DNA from: Saccharum officinarum
Lineage: Eukaryota > Streptophyta > Magnoliopsida > Poales > Poaceae
Assembly (NCBI GenBank): GCA_020631735.1
Contig: CM036223.1
Coordinates: 7,416,191 to 7,480,190 of the forward strand
Length of the DNA stretch: 64,000 nucleotides
Reading direction: 5' to 3'
How positions within the stretch are numbered: the first letter of the stretch is position 1; each line of letters opens with the position of its first letter. The translations under genes were made by a program, and so were the position numbers. Positions 9,817-21,408 of the stretch are shown here, one piece after another. Under the pieces are notes generated by a model that was given only the letters and a program-made list of their open reading frames with translations, was not told the DNA's origin and searched no databases.

Positions 9817-11422
9817 TGAAAGCATCTAGGCCCCGAGGTTTGGTTTCGGCAATTGATGACAACGCTTTATTACCATGACTAACGTGTGTTTTGCAGAAAC
9901 TTTGGTAAGTTAGGTCATGGAGGTTTTAACTGCTTTGGGCACCATGGTATTCATGCTCCTTGATGGAAATCGTTTCGGTTTTCAAAAGAGTGACGTCAAG
10001 ATTAAGGACGGTTAGTTCCGGATGTCGAGGTGTTGAGAGACATTTGGAATAGTCGTTAGGATCTTCGTTTTTCTCTTCTGGCCGTACTATAAAGGGGGGC
10101 ATGAGCGGGTAGCTTGACCTAGGCGAGTCCTATGTTTAGGTGTGGTGCACACTTGTTAAACTTGGCGCTAGGCAGCTCTAGAATAGCTCAAAGTTCAGTT
10201 GGAAGCAACTTGGTTCAAGTTGTGACGCGTTTCGGAGAGTTTCGGGTCGTTTTCCCATGACCGGACGCGGTCCTCGGCATGACCGGACGCGTCCGGTCAG
10301 TTCAGTTCCGCGGCTAGGGTTTCAGCTCTAAACACCGGACGTGGTCCTCACGAGGACCGGACGCGGTGGTCAGAAGTCAACACGTGTCACTTAAGGGAAA
10401 CACCCGATCGGACGCGACCTGGGTGTGATCGGCGCGTCCGGTCACAGTCCAGTAAGGTCCAGAGACGACCGGACGCGTCCGGTCATCACCGATCGGACGC
10501 GGTCGCGCGTCCGGTGCGAGTACAGTATGCTCCCTGCACGATCGGACGCGTCCGGTCACCCCTGACCGGTGCGTCCGGTCACTCAGTTGTTTTTTGGATT
10601 TCGACCGTTACGAGCGACCGGCGCGTCCGGTCAGTTCAACCGGCGCGTCCGGTCAGCTCGTGTTTTGCTGAGTCAGCGGGTAACGGTTCGTTTTGTCTGT
10701 GGGGTGTATAAATACATCCCCACCACCTCTTTTAGAGGTCTCTTTCTTATTTGATCAGCTGATAAACACCTTTGGAGTGCAAGGGAGTGCAAGAGCACTA
10801 GTGAGGATAGAGATTTGAGAATCAAAGCTTGAGAGTTCCTCACTAGCGATTAGAGAGTAGCAAGTGTGCATCCACCTTCTCATTTGGGCTCGTAGTGGTC
10901 AAGCGAGAGTTCTAGCTTGTTACTCTTGGTGATCGCCATCACCTAGACGGCTTGGTGGTGATTGGGAGTTCGGTGATCATCCGGCGGAGCTTGTGGATGA
11001 CCCAACTCATCTTGTGAGCGGTTGTGGGTGATTCACCGCGACGGAGTGTCAAAGAATCAACCCGTAGAGAGCACCTGATCCTTGCACGGATCAAGGGGGA
11101 GCTACACCCTTGCGCGGGTGCTCCAACGAGGACTAGTGGGGAGTGGCGACTCTCCGATACCTCGGAAAAACTTCGCCGTGTTCCTTGCCCCTTTACATTC
11201 AAGCATTTACATTCTCGTATTTACTTTCATTGCTTGTTTACATTCCTAGACTTGCCATGCTAGACTAGGATTGGAAACTAGGGTGCAAAACTTTGTATCA
11301 GTAGACTCTCTAGGAACACAAGTAGTCACTAGGGGTGAATTCCGGGTTGTAGGATTTATTTCTTGCATTTAATTTTAGAAAAGTCCAATTCACCCCCCCT
11401 CTTGGGCATCTTGATCCTTTCA
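9817..11422 (+). mobile_element. 1,606-bp LTR of a SIRE/Maximus-like copia element
   Basis: The LTR starts TGAAAGCATCTAGGCCCC after a polypurine tract and ends GATCCTTTCA. It is followed at 11425 by TGGTATCAGAGC, the copia Met-tRNA primer site. A TATAAATA box lies at 10707-10714. A CpG-rich palindrome array occupies 10255-10655. As the LTR has a 3'-type flank (polypurine tract) on its left and a 5'-type flank (primer site, gag) on its right, it joins two internal regions. That fits a tandem LTR-internal-LTR arrangement or two nested relatives sharing one LTR. Confidence 0.8.
10255..10655. repeat. Palindromic CpG-rich array (ACCGGACGCGTCCGGTC units) inside the LTR
   Basis: GCGTCCGGTCA occurs seven times and GCGTCCGGTGC once, mostly paired with the inverse half GACCGGACGC or GATCGGACGC to form palindromes. 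Spacing is irregular (20-60 bp). The array lies just upstream of the LTR TATA box at 10707. Confidence 0.75.
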
Positions 11423-11424
11423 AT

Positions 11425-11436
11425 TGGTATCAGAGC
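11425..11436 (+). promoter_or_regulatory. Primer-binding site, initiator Met tRNA type
   Basis: TGGTATCAGAGC begins two bases after the LTR end (11422). It is complementary to the 3' end of plant initiator Met tRNA, the usual Ty1/copia primer. Confidence 0.85.
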
Positions 11437-11475
11437 CGTGTTGCTCTATTTTTAGGCTTTACCGCCTAGAGCAAG

Positions 11476-13816
11476 ATGTCTAATGAGGAAGGACCATCTC
11501 TCACTTTTGAGGGAGACGATTTTCCATATTGGAAAATTCGTATGGAGGCGTACCTCGAAGCCATAGATGTTGGGTGCCTTAGAGCCGCAACCGAAGGGCT
11601 TCCCCCCATAAGGGATCCCGCTAACCCAAGTGGTGACGAGGAGAAGTACGACCGGTGGAATGCAAAGGCCAAAAATGCACTCTACCGGGGCTTAGGCAAA
11701 GATATCTTCAATCGCGTGCGTAATGCAAAGAACGCTCATGAATTGTGGGAAAATCTTTGTGCTCTCCATGAGGGAACTAAGAGTGAGCGTGAGGAACACT
11801 ATCACATAGCTTTAAAGAAAATTAATTCTTTTGAGATGCTTCCCAAAGAAAGTGCTAATGACATGTACACTCGCTTGAATGTTCTTGTAGAGGACCTCAA
11901 TGCTCTTGGGCTCACCAAAATGAGCCAATCGGATGTTGCAAGGAAGATCTTGAGTGTGCTTCCCGTTGAGAAGTATGGACACATTGTCACCGTGCTTCAC
12001 CAAAGTGATCTTTCCACCGCAACACCGACTCAAGTTTTAGGGAAAATCAATGCTCATGAGATGTACATGCATATCACTCCGGAAGAGGGCTCATCATCTT
12101 CCAAGAAGAAAGACTTGGCCTTCAAAGCTAGTCATGACAAGAAGAAGGGTCAAGCCATGATGGTGCAAGAAAGCTCAAGTGAAAGTGATGTTGATGATGA
12201 ATCACTTGCACTCATGGTGAGAAAGACCACCAAGATGCTAAAGAAGCTTAACAAGAGTGGCATCAAGTTCGATGGCAAGAAGAAGAAATTCTTCACAAGT
12301 AGCAAGAGAAAGCCAATCTCGGAGATGGATTGCTACAATTGTGGTGAACTTGGCCACCTAGCTCATCAATGCCCTAGACCACCAAAAGACAAGTACAAGA
12401 ACAAGAACAAGGGCAAGAAAAATGATTCAAGTGATGAAGAAGAAGAGAAGAAGAAGAACAAGCCATACAAGAAGAAGGATGGCAAGAAGAAGGAGTTCCA
12501 CAAGAAGAAGAAGGGAGGAAAGGCATACATTGTTGGTGATTGGCTCACCGACATTGAATCATCTTGTGAGTCCTCCGAAGATGAGAGCGATGATGAGAAA
12601 GAGAAGGTTGCCGCATTTGTGATGGGCCATCATCTTCACCAACATCTTCATCACCATCTTCACCGCCTTCTTCACCATCATCGTCCACAACTCACCTATG
12701 CCTTATGGCCAAGGGTGAACGAAAGGTACAAAACCATGATAGTGATGATGATGATGATAGTGATAGTGATGATGAATATGACTCACCTTCTTATGATGAA
12801 CTTGTAAAATTGCTAAACAAATACACTAAAATCATAAGAAGGACTAGAAGTGAAAATGATGATCTTCAAAATGAAAATGAATCACTCTCATCCAAGCTTC
12901 AAAATATTCAAAAGACTTGTGGTGAGCTTAGAGTTCAAAATGAAGTGATGTCTTCCACTCTCAAGGAGCTCAAAACCTCTTATAAAGAGCTTAAAGATCA
13001 ACATGATAAACTTGAGAAGAAGCATGATGAGCTCATCACTAGACATAATTCTCTAAAGGACAAATACACCACATTAAAAATTGACTATGATAGTCTTGTG
13101 GTTGCTAATGAACTTGCTCTTGAGACACATGATGCTACTAACCATGTTGTTAAGTGTGATATAGCTACATCATGTGATGACTTGATCATTGAAAGCATTG
13201 AGCGAGATTCTAGTAGCAAAGGCAAGAGTGTGGTTGAGTCAAGCAACCATGATGATTATGCCAAGATTAAGAGTGAGAATGAGAAGCTTTCAAATGAGAA
13301 CAAGAAGCTAAAAGGTTTGATGGCTCTTGAGAAGCAACCAACAAATGAGTCACTCATTGAAGAAAACAAAAAGCTCAAGCAAGAAAAAGAGCATCTCAAG
13401 ACCGGCCTAAGCAAGTTCACAAGAGGCCAACATTTGCAAAGTGAGCTCCTCATGAACACCATAATGAAGATGGATAGAAGTGGTATTGGGTACTTGGCAA
13501 ATCAAGAGAAGAAAGCAAAAGCTCAACAACAACAAAGCAAGTCAAAGCCCAAGCCAAAGAGATGTGTTGAGTGTGGTCAAGAAGGTCACTTTGCTCATGA
13601 ATGCAAAACTCCACCACCACAACCCTTGCCCAAGCATGCTAGACCCTTCGCCTTCAATGCTCATTATATGCTAAGAAAAGATTCAAATGGAAAGATGAAA
13701 GTCATGTTTTTGGATCCCCAAACAAGAATAGGCCAAAGAAAATATGGGTTGCCAAGTCACTAGTTGAGAAAGTCAAGGGCCCCTCTCAAGTTTGGGTCCC
13801 TAAACAAAAAGCTTGA
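11476..13816 (+). pseudogene. gag: copia gag polyprotein (UBN2-type, two zinc knuckles), frameshifted
   Basis: ATG 11476 opens a capsid-like region (YWKIRMEAYL, LWENLCALHEG) and a first zinc knuckle CYNCGELGHLAHQC (about 12331-12372), then Lys-rich and acidic tracts. A single-base loss near 12624-12628 moves the frame. The second frame continues through a long heptad-like coiled coil and a second knuckle CVECGQEGHFAHEC (about 13564-13605). A further one-base shift near 13711-13718 separates the annotated frame end (13763) from the natural-looking end WVPKQKA plus TGA at 13814-13816. UBN2-type gag plus two knuckles fits the SIRE/Maximus lineage. The start is chosen because it directly follows LTR and primer site. 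Confidence 0.85.
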
Positions 13817-13830
13817 TCTCTTGTGTGTAG

Positions 13831-16695
13831 GTGAACTACAAGACCGGTGGATCTCATTGGGTTATTGATAGTGGTTGCACTCAACATATGACCGGTGATC
13901 CTCGTATGTTCACCACCATTGAAGAGAATGGAATATGTCAAGAGAAGATCACATTTGGGGATAATTCAAAGAGCAAAGTCAAGGGTATAGGCAAGATTGC
14001 AATATCACATGATCACTCACTCTCAAATGTGCTCTATGTTGCTTCATTGAGTTTCAACTTGTTATCCGTTGGGCAACTTTGTGACCTTGGCTTCCAATGC
14101 TTGTTCACACCAAATGAAGTGGAAGTTTCAAAGATAGATGACAAGCAAGTGATATTCAAAGGCTTTAGATACAACAATCTTTATCTTGTTGACTTCACCT
14201 CCAAAGATGCAAATTTGATGACGTGTTTGTTCACCAAGACCTCACTTGGTTGGCTTTGGCATAGGAGGCTTGCTCATGTTGGAATGAACACTCTCAACAA
14301 GCTATTGAAGAAAGAACTAGTGAGAGGATTGAAGGATGTGAAGTTTGAAAAGGACAAACCTTGTAGTGCATGTCAAGCGGGCAAATAAGTTGCAAACACT
14401 CATCCAACCAAAGCTTTCATGTCAACTTCAAGAGTACTAGAACTTCTACACATGGATTTGTTTGGGCCTACAACATACAAGAGCTTGGGTGGTAATCTCT
14501 ATTGTCTTGTGATAGTGGATGACTACTCAAGGTATACATGGACTTTCTTCCTTCATGACAAATCCGAAGTGGCAAATTGCTTCAAAAAGTTTGCAAAGAG
14601 AGCTCAAAATGAATTTGAAGTCAAGATAAAGAAGATTAGAAGTGACAATGGCAAAGAGTTTGACAACACCAACATTGAAGCTTATTGTGATGAAATTGGA
14701 ATCAAGCATGAGGTCTCTTCAACCTACACTCCTCAACAAAATGGTGTAGTTGAGAGAAAGAACCGAACTTTGATCACCCTTGCAAGAACAATGCTAGATG
14801 AGTACAACACTCCGGAGAAGTTGTGGGCCAAGGCAATCAACACCGCATGTTATGCTTCAAATCGCCTCTTCTTACAAAAGTTTCTTGGCAAGACCCCCTA
14901 TGAGTTGCTTAATGGGAAGAAGCCGGACGTCTCTTTCTTCCGGGTGTTTGGTTGCAAATATTACATCTACAAGAAGCGTCAACACCTAGGGAAGTTTCAA
15001 AGACGTTGTGATATTGGTTTTCTTATTGGTTACTCATCAAAGTCCAAAGCATATAGAGTATTTAACCATGCCACCTGTTTGGTTGAAGAAACATATGATG
15101 TGGAATTTGATGAATCTAACGGCTCCCAAGGAGCAATTGAGAATTGTGATGATGTAGGTGATAAACCCTTGAGGGAGGCCATGAAGAACATGCCGGTGGG
15201 AGACATCAAGCCAAAAAATGATGATGACGATGTACAAATTGTTGATCCACCATCTTCATCACGTGTGCCTCAAGATGATGACAAGAATGAGAGAGTTGAA
15301 AATGAAGACACTTATGTCTCTCATGAACAAGCCGAGGCACAAGCTCAAGATGTTGATGCTCCCATCCACCTCCTCAAGTGGTTGATAGAAGAAACTCACC
15401 ACTACTTCAAGCACATCCACAAGATCTCATCATAGGGAGTCCTACAAAGGGAGTAATGACTCGATCTCAAAAAACTAGCTTCTTTTGTTGAACATCACTC
15501 TTTTGTCTCTTGCGTTGAACCTAAGAATGTAGAAGAAGCTCTTCAAGATCCGGATTGGGTGAATGCAATGCATGAAGAATTGAACAACTTCACCCGCAAT
15601 CAAGTATGGACACTTGAAGAGCATCCTAAAGGTGCAAGAGTCATTGGAACCAAGTGGGTGTTCCGAAACAAGCAAGATGACCAAGGCATAGTGGTGAGGA
15701 ACAAGGCAAGACTAGTTGCAAAGGGGTTCTCTCAAGTTGAAGGTCTTGATTTTGGAGAGACCTTTGCACCCGTTGCAAGACTTGAAGCCATTCGTATCCT
15801 CCTTGCATATGCATCACATCATGATATGAAACTATATCAAATGGATGTGAAAAGTGCATTCTTAAATGGCTTTATAAATGAACTAGTCTATGTTAATCAA
15901 CCTCCGGGTTTGAAGACCCTAGATATCCTAATCATGTTTATAGGTTGTCCAAGGCGTTATATGGGCTCAAGCAAGCCCCTAGAGCGTGGTATGAGCGCCT
16001 CCGGGACTTCCTCATTGAGAAGGGCTTCACCATTGGGAAGGTCGACACCACACTATTTCACAAGAAGTTTAATGGGAAGATCTTTATTTGTCAAGTATAT
16101 GTTGATGATATCATCTTCGGATCAACAAATGAAGATTATTGCAAGGAATTTGGTGAATTGATGTCGAAGGATTCGAGAGCTCAATGATTTTCTTTCCCTT
16201 GGATTTCAAGTAAAGCAAATGAGAGAAGGGATTTTCATCTCTCAAGAAAAGTATACCAAGGATCTTCTCAAAAGATTCAAGATGGAAGAATGCAAACCAA
16301 TCAAGACCCCAATGCCATCAAATGGACATCTCGACCTAGATGAGGGAGGTAAACCGGTTGATCAAACTCTCTACCGTTCTATGATTGGTAGCTTGTTGTA
16401 CCTTACCGCATCTAGGCCCGATATCATGTTTAGTGTGTGCATGTGTGCCCGCTTTCAAGCGTGCCCTAAAGAACCTCACCTAAGTGCCGTAAAAAGAATC
16501 CTAAGATATCTTAAGCTCACCCCAAGCATTGGTCTTTGGTATCCCAAAGGAGCTAGATTCAACTAGTTGGCTATTCCGATTCGGACTATGCGGTTGCAAA
16601 ATTGATAGAAAAGCACATCCGAAGGTGTCATTTGCTTGGAAGATCTTTAGTAATCTTGGTCATCTAAAAGCAAAATAGTGTGGCTTTGTCCACCA
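13831..16695 (+). pseudogene. pol: copia pol polyprotein (protease, integrase, RT, RNase H start), decayed and cut by the gap
   Basis: The order is protease-integrase-RT-RNase H, diagnostic for Ty1/copia. Protease has WVIDSGCTQHMTG near 13858. The integrase zinc region is WHRRLAH...CSACQAGK (about 14259-14385). The catalytic core runs 14440-14900 (LLHMDLFGP, YTPQQNGVVERKN). RT begins near 15550, with [12 protein letters not shown] and YVDD at about 16098-16109. Breaks are a TAA at 14386-14388, small indels near 15377, 15470, 15935 and 16180, and a stop at 16564-16566. The final coding sequence runs straight into 100 Ns at 16696, so the 3' end and 3' LTR are not seen. Confidence 0.85.
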
Positions 16696-16795
16696 NNNNN
16701 NNNNNNNNNNNNNNNNNNNNNNNNNNNNNNNNNNNNNNNNNNNNNNNNNNNNNNNNNNNNNNNNNNNNNNNNNNNNNNNNNNNNNNNNNNNNNNN
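16696..16795. other. Assembly gap of 100 N
   Basis: Exactly 100 N, a usual placeholder for a gap of unknown size. It falls inside the copia RNase H, and the sequence after it (16796) is not copia, so the gap probably hides the end of the pol gene and the 3' LTR. Confidence 0.98.
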
Positions 16796-16893
16796 CTCTA
16801 ACAAACTATGTGAATGTACAAATTTAGAGAGCTAAGAGTCTGGGACTAAGTTCATGGAGGAACTGAGGTAATGATCACTTCGTGTGAGACGTA

Positions 16894-17378
16894 CTCCCTC
16901 CGTCCACAAAATAATGCAATTCTCGCTTTTGAGAAGTCAAGTTTTTGAACTTTAACTAAATTTATAAAACATGTACTAATTTTCATGGTACTCCCTCTAT
17001 CCCAAATTATAAGACGTTTGACTTTTGACTCCAAGTTTGACCACTCATCTTATTCAAAAAATTTGTGCAAACATAGTCAAATTTAAGTCATTCTTGAAGA
17101 ACTTTTATTAATAAACCAAGCCACGACAAAAAGAAGTGATATTTTGCACAAATTTTTAAATAAGACGAGTGGTCAAACTTGGTGTCAAAAAATCAAATGT
17201 CTTATAATTTGGGTTGGATTGAATATAAAATAAGTACCGTTAGATTAATTATAGAATATATTTTTATAATAAATTTATTTGGACACATAATGTTAATATA
17301 ATTTGGTAAATATGGTCAAATTTAAGTTTAATTGACCGGTGTAGATCCATAATTACATTCTTTTATGGTCCGAGGTAG
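16894..17378. mobile_element. Stowaway-type MITE, interrupted by a second one
   Basis: The left end CTCCCTCCGTCCACAAAATA and the right end read in reverse, CTACCTCGGACCATAAAAGA, form terminal inverted repeats of about 30 bp. TA dinucleotides flank both sides (16892-16893 and 17379-17380), the Tc1/mariner target. The element is non-coding and is expanded by the inner MITE at 16991-17223. Confidence 0.8.
16991..17223. mobile_element. Stowaway-type MITE nested in the previous one
   Basis: The left end CTCCCTCTATCCCAAATTAT and the inverted right end with CCAAATTATAAGACATTTGA match over about 30 bp. The subterminal parts (AGTTTGACCACTC and GAGTGGTCAAACTT) also pair. TA flanks both sides (16989-16990, 17224-17225). 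Being inside the outer MITE, it inserted later. Confidence 0.8.
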
Positions 17379-17380
17379 TA

Positions 17381-18180
17381 TACGAACAGGCTACGACGTG
17401 ATGATAATTGATAGTCATGCGCATGAGGAGTACATGGGAGCGCGCGGTCTGACAGCCGTCGAGGAGCTAGACTTGGGAGTCCTATGTTTGGAATCCTGGA
17501 CTCCAGGTCGTGCAGGCCGAGTACAAGTCAAAAGTCGGACTTGTACGTGACGTGCATATGCTTGGTATACATGTTTGGTGCATATACGTATATGTGTATG
17601 TGCATATGGAGTCCAGAACGGACTTGGTTGTGCTGGACGTGGAGCATGCAAGGAGCCGGAGATGGTTTGCTTGTGCTCAACGTGTGTTGTCCATGTTGGG
17701 CACGGTTTGGGTTGCTGTGGATGTTGGGTCAGGTGCCAAATCTGGTTCGGCTCAGCGTGGCCCATCGGGAGACAAAAAGGAAACGAGTGAGCGGAACAAA
17801 ATCGATTTTATGGGAAAAAAAGAAGTACAAAAAAAAAACAGACTCTCGCACTTAAATACGTAGAATAAATAAATAGAAAAGGAAATATTTGATTAGATTG
17901 ATATTAGGATTTCTATTCAGCTTATTTGATATCGTAGAGTTCTAACAAGATCAAATTAAATTTCCAAAAGAGAGAAAGATCTATGTATATGGAGAGCCAG
18001 AGTCCGGATCTACATGACCCAATATGTTTTAGAATACGACTCCACATCACATTAGACAAGAGCTATACTAACTCTTATGAGCACGTGTTGTATCTATAAG
18101 TTTGGAGGAAAAAACTCTTCATTATCGGATAGTTAAAGGGAGACGGACCAAAAATGGATGGACGAAAAAAAGAGCCTGAA
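17381..18180. other. Intergenic DNA, nothing recognised
   Basis: Moderately GC-rich to 17800, then AT-rich. Overlapping open frames on both strands at 17415-17860 (up to 123 codons) are low-complexity and lack any recognisable motif. I treat them as chance frames. Confidence 0.5.
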
Positions 18181-18183
18181 TTA

Positions 18184-18200
18184 TTATTATATTATTATTA

Positions 18201-18238
<38 letters not shown>

Positions 18239-18276
18239 TATTATTATATTATTATTATTATTATTATTATTATTAT
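18184..18276. repeat. ATT/TTA trinucleotide microsatellite
   Basis: About 30 near-perfect ATT units with a few shorter interruptions (TTATA). Confidence 0.95.
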
Positions 18277-18439
18277 GTAAAGATTAGTGGAGAATTTCAT
18301 TCATAATATGGATGACGAAGTTTCTATGTACTGGAAAATAATAATGATACCACAATGACTCCACGATGCTGATGATGGGGTGTGTTTGTCAATAACAAAT
18401 GCGGCTATTGAAAGTTTTTTTTTCCATTTTTGTTTTATC

Positions 18440-19206
18440 TACCTATATAATAATAAAGAGCCAAAATTTTCTCCTCTTTTTTTACCATTTTTTGTCTGGC
18501 TTTTTCCTAACGACCTACGAGATGATGGAAAGAAGCTGCTCCCACACACAGCCGTGCTCATACATACGCGTGGACGCTCGCCGCCTTGGCCGGCAGGCAA
18601 GCAGGCCGCCGCTGCCAACCCTGTGCCGGCCGCCATCCATGGCCATGGCATCGGACGCGGCCAGGCTAGGGATCGGCGCGGCCAGGGCTCCAGGGGCCGA
18701 GGCCATGGCTCCTGCAGCCACGTCCTGGCGAGCTGGGCGTCCATGGCCGGCGCATCGAGGTCGTCCGGCGGTTGGCCTTCCATGGCCGGCGGAAGTCTCG
18801 TGCAGATGGCGTGCAGCGGGAGTCTTGTGCGGCGGCGGCCAGAGACGAAAGTTTGGATAGGTTTTTCTATTTCGTAGATTGCATGCATGTACGTGATCTC
18901 CTGTACGTGAGGCCACGGGCAAAAGGATCCGTCCATATCACAAATACATGTATACATAGTAGAAAAGAAAGAAAACATACATAATGTCAAAAATATTTTT
19001 GGGAATTTCAATCTTGTTGGATAATTACTCGATTGCAATTTTATTCTATTTTGTATTGATGCCTGAGTAAGACTTGGCTTGGCAACGGTATTTTGACATT
19101 GGGGCAAAAAAAAAAAGGGGGGGAGGGGGGGGACACGGACCAAAATCAGGGGGAGATAAATCAAAATTAGGGGTGAAAAATTTTTGCCTCTTTATTATTA
19201 GGTATA
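18440..19206. mobile_element. TIR element carrying a GC-rich cargo (Pack-type candidate)
   Basis: The left end CCTATATAATAATAAAGAGC and the inverted right end TACCTAATAATAAAGAGGCA match over about 30 bp, followed inward by AAAATTTT on both sides. The AT-rich frame encloses a GC-rich block at 18530-18860 with long frames on several strands but no recognised domain. This layout, AT-rich inverted ends around a GC-rich fragment, is that of Pack-MULE-like elements. No 9-bp target duplication was established. A G-rich run (about 19110-19132) lies near the right end. Confidence 0.45.
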
Positions 19207-19249
19207 GAAAAAGAGAAATTACAGTGAAATTTTGATTTACTAATAAATA

Positions 19250-19516
19250 CTCCCTCCATACTCGTAAAGGATGTCGTTTAGGACAGCGACACGGTCTCCA
19301 AAACACAACTTAGACCTCTTGTTTTTATAAAAAATATTTATGAAAAATGATATATATATATATATATATACTTTTATGAAAGTATTTTTCAAGACAAATC
19401 TATTCATAATTTTTACATTTGCAAACTCAACAATTTAAAAGTTATTGATGATTTATATTCCCAATGTTTGACCCAAACATTGTCCAAAATGACATCCTTT
19501 ACGAGTACGGAGGGAG
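19250..19516. mobile_element. Stowaway-type MITE
   Basis: The left end CTCCCTCCATACTCGTAAAG and the inverted right end CTCCCTCCGTACTCGTAAAG pair over about 30 bp (then GATGTCGTTT/GATGTCATTT). TA flanks both sides (19248-19249, 19517-19518). A (TA)n tract lies at about 19351-19371 inside. Confidence 0.9.
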
Positions 19517-20535
19517 TATGCCCGTGCGTTGCAACGGGAGTCACTTTTCTTGAGACTCGAAGAACGGCGCGGGCCTTAGGGTCAATTTGATCACGCCATA
19601 ATTTAGTCACTTTATAGTTTTTAGGTAGTTGTTCGGTTCAGTGTAGCAAACGTTGCTGCACACTTTCTTAGCACGGTTCCCACATGTTAGTCTCATTTTC
19701 TTGTTAACTTTTGTCGTAAGCATGACTTTGATTTTGCTCGTCACACAACCTTGGAGTTACATAGCCTCCCCATCCACATTGAGAGCCAGTCGTGACCTGT
19801 AGATCTCTCCGCCAATCGTTTCCATGTTGAATCCCTAGCCGATTTGGCGTAACTCTCGATCCTTGGAATTAGTTCAATTCCTTGCATCAGAGGAATGCCC
19901 TTGACCTCCTTGTTACGATGCTCTCCTTGGTTTGACAAGAACCTCATCGTCGCCGACGAGACTCCATCGTCCCCGCCGGTTCACATGTGGCCAAACCTGC
20001 TCGGACTTCCTCCCCCTCAATCGATGCCTCGGCTATGTCCGCTATAAGCCCTTCGTGCTCACCCATTGTTCATTTTTACTAGGCATAGCCCTTGTTCGCT
20101 GGAACGGCCTCGCCACGCCGATGAACTATGCTGCCATGGTTGCCTCCCATGGCTAGCCATGCCGCTGTGCGTTGAGTGTCATGTCGCCACAACCAACATA
20201 TGCGCCCGCGCATAACATAGACTGTCGGCCACTCTATGGCCGCTGGCAAACCCACCGCCGGCTGGCTAAGCCACCGCGTCGCAGGTCAGCTGATGTGCCA
20301 GCACGCCAGGGACCATGGGGCACCCAGCTCATTGGTTTCTGCTTAACTCATGTCCATGTGGACGACCACGTCAGCTTCTAACCCTCATCTTGTCTATTTT
20401 GGACTTGGTTGAGATTACTTAAAAACATTAGGAAGCCAAACATGCGATTTCGTAGTTTGAGGACTCAGAAGAAACCCACCTAATACTTTAGGGACCGACC
20501 ATGCAATTTACTCTAAAGAAAATGTAATTGAACCA
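19517..20535. other. Intergenic; one transposon-end motif and degenerate GC-rich sequence
   Basis: TGCCCGTGCGTTGCAACGGG at 19519-19538 is the terminal motif of a common plant DNA transposon type, but the opposite end was not found. The part at 19740-20390 is GC-rich with short frames broken by stops and could be a degraded gene fragment I cannot name. 20400-20520 is AT-rich. Confidence 0.4.
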
Positions 20536-20689
20536 TGCTTAGTTTATACAAGGGAAATACCCTGACTGCAATTCTAGTTTGTTTTATACTTTTGTGAGAC
20601 ACAATGCATGCTCATGCACAGTTGCACACCTCGTCATTTCATTGTAAATAAATTACTATAATCCCGTCCAATTATTGCTAGCGCGATTG

Positions 20690-21080
20690 ATAGCGAATAT
20701 ACACAAGCAGTGGAACAGGCTTTAGTTCCTGGTTGAAAAATGGGAATTGGCTTTAGTCCTAGTTTCCCAACCGAAAAATAACTTAAATTTTGAAGCTCTC
20801 TTGTCTTGCGCGTAGCTTCCTTACCATCTTAACCAAACACAACACATGTGACCAATTTTTGGGTGCTCTCCTTTTGAATTCATCTATCGAGGAGCTTGAG
20901 TCCCGGGTGGAAGACGACCTTTAGTCTAGTGTTACCACCCAGGACTAAAGGTTGGAGGACCTTTAGTCCCAGTTGATCCCAATTGACGTTACTAATCGGG
21001 ACAAAAGGACCTCCAGTGCTCGTAGAATTTAGATCGCAGAACTAATGCTTACATTAGTCTCGCACCCTAGCACGACCGGA
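20690..21080. repeat. TTTAGTCC-rich repeat, present in both duplication copies
   Basis: Short segments TTTAGTCCC / GGGACTAAAGG recur in both orientations (20715-21000), as they do at 43860-44170. In grasses such motifs mark subterminal parts of a DNA transposon family (CACTA or MITE type). As both copies carry it at the same place, it predates the duplication. Confidence 0.5.
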
Positions 21081-21085
21081 ATTAA

Positions 21086-21328
21086 GGCCTTGTTTAGATG
21101 GCCAAAAAGTGCCAAAAAATTTTACATAGTAACTGTCACATCGAATCTTTGGACGCATGCATGAAGCATTAAATATGGATAAAAAATAACTAATTGCACA
21201 GTTTGTCTGTAAATGTCGAGACGAATCTTTTGAGCCTAGTTAGTCCATGATTAGATAAATTTTGCCAAATAACAACGAAAAGTGCTACATAAATTTTTTT
21301 CCAAAAATTTTCGCAACTAAACGGGGCC
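21086..21328. mobile_element. Tourist-like MITE, 243 bp
   Basis: The ends are GGCCTTGTTTAG and, inverted, GGCCCCGTTTAG, with TAA on both sides (21083-21085, 21329-21331). Copy B reads AACTAAAGGTGC at this site without the insert, confirming both borders and the 3-bp TAA duplication. Inner motifs ACGAATCTTTTGAGCCTAGT and CACATCGAATCTTTGGACGC recur in the relatives at 28052 and 34405. Confidence 0.9.
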
Positions 21329-21408
21329 TAAAGGTGCGAACTGAAGGCCATTTCTCTGTGGCTAGTTACATACCTATATTTAGAGACACGCCGACTGTCA
21401 AAACAAAT

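Noticed and set aside
17415..17863. Overlapping ORFs of 116-123 codons
   Set aside because: Opposite-strand overlap, no motif, no conserved partner in the window.
19741..20381. Possible host gene in GC-rich sequence
   Set aside because: Frames are short and broken, no domain or splice structure could be supported; left as unexplained DNA.
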